From Candidatus Delongbacteria bacterium (GTDB taxonomy: Bacteria; UBA4055), in assembly GCA_028702975.1 (NCBI GenBank), contig JAQVNT010000047.1, positions 1-9,461 on the forward strand: a DNA stretch of 9,461 nt, read 5' to 3'. Positions 7,383 to 9,461 of this stretch are shown here, one piece after another. Made by a program: the position numbers and the translations under genes. Under the pieces are notes generated by a model. That model was given only the letters and a program-made list of their open reading frames with translations, searched no databases and had not been told where the DNA came from. Positions within the stretch are counted from its first letter, which is position 1. Every line of letters begins with the position of its first letter.

Positions 7383-7727
7383 ATGATCAAAATGATAAAC
7401 AAATGCAGAGGATGCGCAGTGTGCTGCACCCTTTTTCCCGTTCCTTTAAACAGTAAAGAGCTCTACTCCGGTAAGTATCAGACTGAAACTGACGCCTGGC
7501 GGGATTTTGAAGATTTTTCAGAGATCGAAGAATACGGTCTTAACATCTTAAAGAAAAACCCGGATGGTTCATGCGTCTATCTGAAAGAGTTGAGATGCAC
7601 TATATACGAAAACAGACCTCAGGTCTGCAGAGATTTTTTCTGCGGCTCTGACAAGCCTGAATTCGAAGGAATGGCGGACGAAATAAATAATGCTAAAAAA
7701 GAGAGAGAACATGAAAATAAGAGTTAA
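7383..7727 (+). CDS. YkgJ-type CxxCxxCC cysteine-cluster protein
   Basis: This 114-residue cytoplasmic protein has eight cysteines in the YkgJ arrangement: Cys8, 11, 14 and 15 (CRGCAVCC), Cys64 (GSCVYL), Cys72 (CTIYENRP), Cys82 (VCRDF) and Cys87 (FFCG). The family is predicted to bind zinc or an iron-sulfur cluster; the biochemical function is not established. The start ATG lies 2 nt after the TRIC-like stop with no clear SD, so translation is probably coupled; ATG 7392 is an alternative. The charged tail (about 97-114, KKEREHENKS) is encoded partly by DNA that also carries the start of arginine deiminase. A complete motif set argues for a functional gene. Confidence 0.88.
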   Translation: MIKMINKCRGCAVCCTLFPVPLNSKELYSGKYQTETDAWRDFEDFSEIEEYGLNILKKNPDGSCVYLKELRCTIYENRPQVCRDFFCGSDKPEFEGMADEINNAKKEREHENKS

Positions 7728-8964
7728 TTCGGAAATTGGAAAGCTTGAAGGTGTAATATTACATTCACCCGGTCCCGAAATTGAAAATATGACGCCTAAA
7801 AATGCGGAAAGGGCTTTATATAGTGATATCTTAAACCTATCAGTCGCAAAAAAGGAATACAGGCAGTTTAATGATGTTCTTGATAAATTCACCACAACTT
7901 TTCAGGTAAAGGATCTTTTAACAGATATTTTATCGAACGATAAGGTTAAGAATGATCTGATCTCAAAGATATACCTTAATGAATGCCAGATGTCGAAAAA
8001 CGGCAGGTATATGAACGAACTGCTCGATCAGCCTGAAGAAGAGATCGCAAGACAGCTTATCGAAGGCCGGATAATGAAGAAAGACACTCTGACAAATTTT
8101 CTCGACGAAGACAGATATTCTTTAAAACCTCTGCACAATTTCTTTTTTACAAGAGACGCAGCAGTTTCTATCTACGATACAGTTCATATTAACCGAATGG
8201 CAAATAAAGTCAGAGAACGGGAATCTCAGATCATGGAGGCGATATTTGAAAACCACCCTAACTTTAAAGCTAAGACACTCAATCCTTTAAACTCAGAATC
8301 TTTTGACGATAAGATCTCGCTTGAAGGCGGAGATGTGCTTGTATTCAGTGACAATATAATTCTGATCGGGAACAGCGCGAGAACAACTACCCAGGGAATT
8401 GATTACATTCTGCAGGAAATGAAGAAGCTTAAAGGTAAGCATCATATCATCGTTCAGGAATTGCCCTATACTCCCGAATCTTTTATCCACCTCGATATGG
8501 TCTTTACTATGCTTGACACGGATAAATGCATGGTCTATAAACCGCTGATCATGGATTCGAACAGGTTTCTGACAATTCACCTTTCAATCGATAACGGTAA
8601 AGTGACGATAAATGAGGAAATAAATATCCTTACAGCCTTAAAAGCTCTTGGACATGATCTTGAACCTATCTTTTGCGGAGGAAATTCGGATTCATACATT
8701 CAGGAAAGAGAACAGTGGCACAGCGGAGCTAATTTCTTTGCATTAGCACCGGGACAGGTGATCGGCTACGGCAGGAATGTTTACACGCTTGAAGAAATGA
8801 ACAAGAACGGATTTGAGATAATCAGAGCAAAAGATCTTTTATCAGGCAAGACCGATGCTGAAAAATATGATAAGTTCGTTATTACTGTTGAAGGATCCGA
8901 GCTGTCCAGAGGCGGCGGCGGCTGCAGGTGTATGACTATGCCTGTCAGAAGAAAACCTGTTTAG
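7711..8964 (+). CDS. arcA: Arginine deiminase
   Basis: This enzyme hydrolyses L-arginine to citrulline and ammonia, the first step of the arginine deiminase pathway. The ATG at 7711 is chosen over 7690: the peptide then begins MKIRVNSEIGKLEGVILH, matching the usual beginning of the family, and the overlap with the YkgJ-type gene falls to 17 nt. The weak SD-like GAGAGAG is at 7701-7707. Numbered from this start (417 residues), the guanidinium-site residues are Asp149 in FFFTRDA, Glu205 in EGGD, His260 and Asp262 in HLDMVFTMLD, and nucleophile Cys407 in RCMTMP. Length is typical. The sequence before the nucleophile, GGGGCRC, has an additional Cys two residues away. No carbamoyltransferase, carbamate kinase or arginine/ornithine antiporter lies nearby, so ATP production by the full pathway cannot be assumed. 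Another guanidino substrate is possible but less likely. Confidence 0.93.
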   Translation: MKIRVNSEIGKLEGVILHSPGPEIENMTPKNAERALYSDILNLSVAKKEYRQFNDVLDKFTTTFQVKDLLTDILSNDKVKNDLISKIYLNECQMSKNGRYMNELLDQPEEEIARQLIEGRIMKKDTLTNFLDEDRYSLKPLHNFFFTRDAAVSIYDTVHINRMANKVRERESQIMEAIFENHPNFKAKTLNPLNSESFDDKISLEGGDVLVFSDNIILIGNSARTTTQGIDYILQEMKKLKGKHHIIVQELPYTPESFIHLDMVFTMLDTDKCMVYKPLIMDSNRFLTIHLSIDNGKVTINEEINILTALKALGHDLEPIFCGGNSDSYIQEREQWHSGANFFALAPGQVIGYGRNVYTLEEMNKNGFEIIRAKDLLSGKTDAEKYDKFVITVEGSELSRGGGGCRCMTMPVRRKPV

Positions 8965-9461
8965 AAAGTATAACCGATCGAGAAGTGGAAGACGCCGTCT
9001 TCCCAGCCGTTTTTGACATCGAGAGGGAATCCCCAGAGCAGTCCCATTGCGCCTATTGGCGTGATGTAGCGCAGGCCTGTGCCTGCGGTCGAGCGGAGCG
9101 TCTCACCTCCGCCGGCAGCTGTTTCCGACAGAAGTCCGGTGTCTAAGAACAGCGGAAGTTCCCAGTTCTTGAAAAATTCAAATCTCGGCTCTAAAGTTAA
9201 CAGTGCGGAAAGTTTTCCGCCCATAGGATCACCTGCGCTGTCCTCCAGAAACGAGTTGTCCGAGATCCCTCTCACAGTTGAAGAGCCGCCCAGATAGAAC
9301 AGCTGATCGACGGAGGGTTCCGTGCCCGGATGGGTCATCCGCAGATAATTCAGCCTGCCGGAGAACGCGAAAGTTACAGGCCCGAAAGGCGTGAAAAAAT
9401 ATTTCAGATCGAGCGCGTATTTTATAAAATCGTCTTCTTTATTGTCGATCCCGGTAGAGAA
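8961..9461 (-). CDS. Omp85/BamA-like outer-membrane beta-barrel protein, C-terminal part (5' end outside window)
   Basis: The frame is open to the right edge: 166 codons are visible, so the apparent Met at 9338 is internal. The protein matches the end of the bacterial surface antigen (Omp85) barrel. Visible are alternating strands (ALDLKYFFTP, FAFSGRLNYL), the FYLGG...VRG element of the conserved L6 loop (around 9260-9300), a PRFEF strand, and the late PIG...GFPLD strand. It ends FHFSIGYTF, a typical C-terminal beta-signal with terminal Phe that the BAM complex recognises. The L6 motif reads VRGI where most members have VRGF or VRGY. The missing N-terminal part should hold POTRA domains if this is BamA or TamA, or a patatin or other domain otherwise; that cannot be decided here. 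Its stop overlaps the arginine deiminase stop, so the two genes converge. Confidence 0.9.
   Translation of the reverse strand, partial: FSTGIDNKEDDFIKYALDLKYFFTPFGPVTFAFSGRLNYLRMTHPGTEPSVDQLFYLGGSSTVRGISDNSFLEDSAGDPMGGKLSALLTLEPRFEFFKNWELPLFLDTGLLSETAAGGGETLRSTAGTGLRYITPIGAMGLLWGFPLDVKNGWEDGVFHFSIGYTF

Noticed and set aside
7690..7692. ATG 7690 as the arginine deiminase start
   Set aside because: It adds seven residues (MLKKREN) not expected in the family and increases the overlap with the YkgJ-type gene. ATG 7711 matches the usual N-terminus.
8928..9297. Two 72-codon plus-strand frames beyond arginine deiminase
   Set aside because: Both run opposite the Omp85 barrel, whose strand pattern and C-terminal signal are clear. 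The plus-strand peptides are low-complexity shadows.

Overview
The window is protein-coding almost from edge to edge. It looks like a Gram-negative bacterium with moderately AT-rich DNA. The Omp85-type outer-membrane barrel at the right edge implies an outer membrane. The left-edge gene is a secreted endonuclease I with stacked Calx-beta, Ig-like and FN3 domains, an architecture common in the Fibrobacteres-Chlorobi-Bacteroidetes group and candidate phyla such as Cloacimonadota or Delongbacteria. That placement is inference; there is no rRNA or other phylogenetic marker here. Thiol peroxidase and arginine deiminase fit an anaerobic or microaerophilic life but do not prove it.

Layout. (1) Positions 3-2333 (+) hold the 3' part of a large secreted nuclease: the end of an endonuclease I domain, a Calx-beta domain, a duplicated Ig-plus-jelly-roll module and a terminal FN3 domain. 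(2) tpx (2345-2845) starts 11 nt later. (3) A beta-CASP metallo-beta-lactamase ribonuclease follows (2889-4295). (4) From 4343 to 8964 there are six packed plus-strand genes: a COG1237-type MBL hydrolase, a DUF89 damage-control-type phosphatase, a D-2-hydroxyacid dehydrogenase, a TRIC-like membrane channel, a YkgJ-type cysteine-cluster protein and arginine deiminase. They are separated by 16 nt or less, or overlap by 4, 7 and about 17 nt, so they are probably one transcript. (5) The minus-strand Omp85-type gene enters from the right edge and its stop codon overlaps that of arginine deiminase tail to tail.

How the genes may work together. The MBL hydrolase, DUF89 phosphatase and 2-hydroxyacid dehydrogenase form a plausible small-metabolite salvage or repair set. 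DUF89 enzymes remove phosphate from unwanted or reactive sugar phosphates, and GhrA-like dehydrogenases reduce glyoxylate- or hydroxypyruvate-type 2-oxoacids. TRIC channel, cysteine-cluster protein and arginine deiminase share the transcript but have no obvious joint pathway. No arcB, arcC or arcD lies next to arginine deiminase within the window.

No tRNA, rRNA, CRISPR array, insertion sequence or gene-free stretch over 300 bases was seen. The longest gap between genes is 47 bases.
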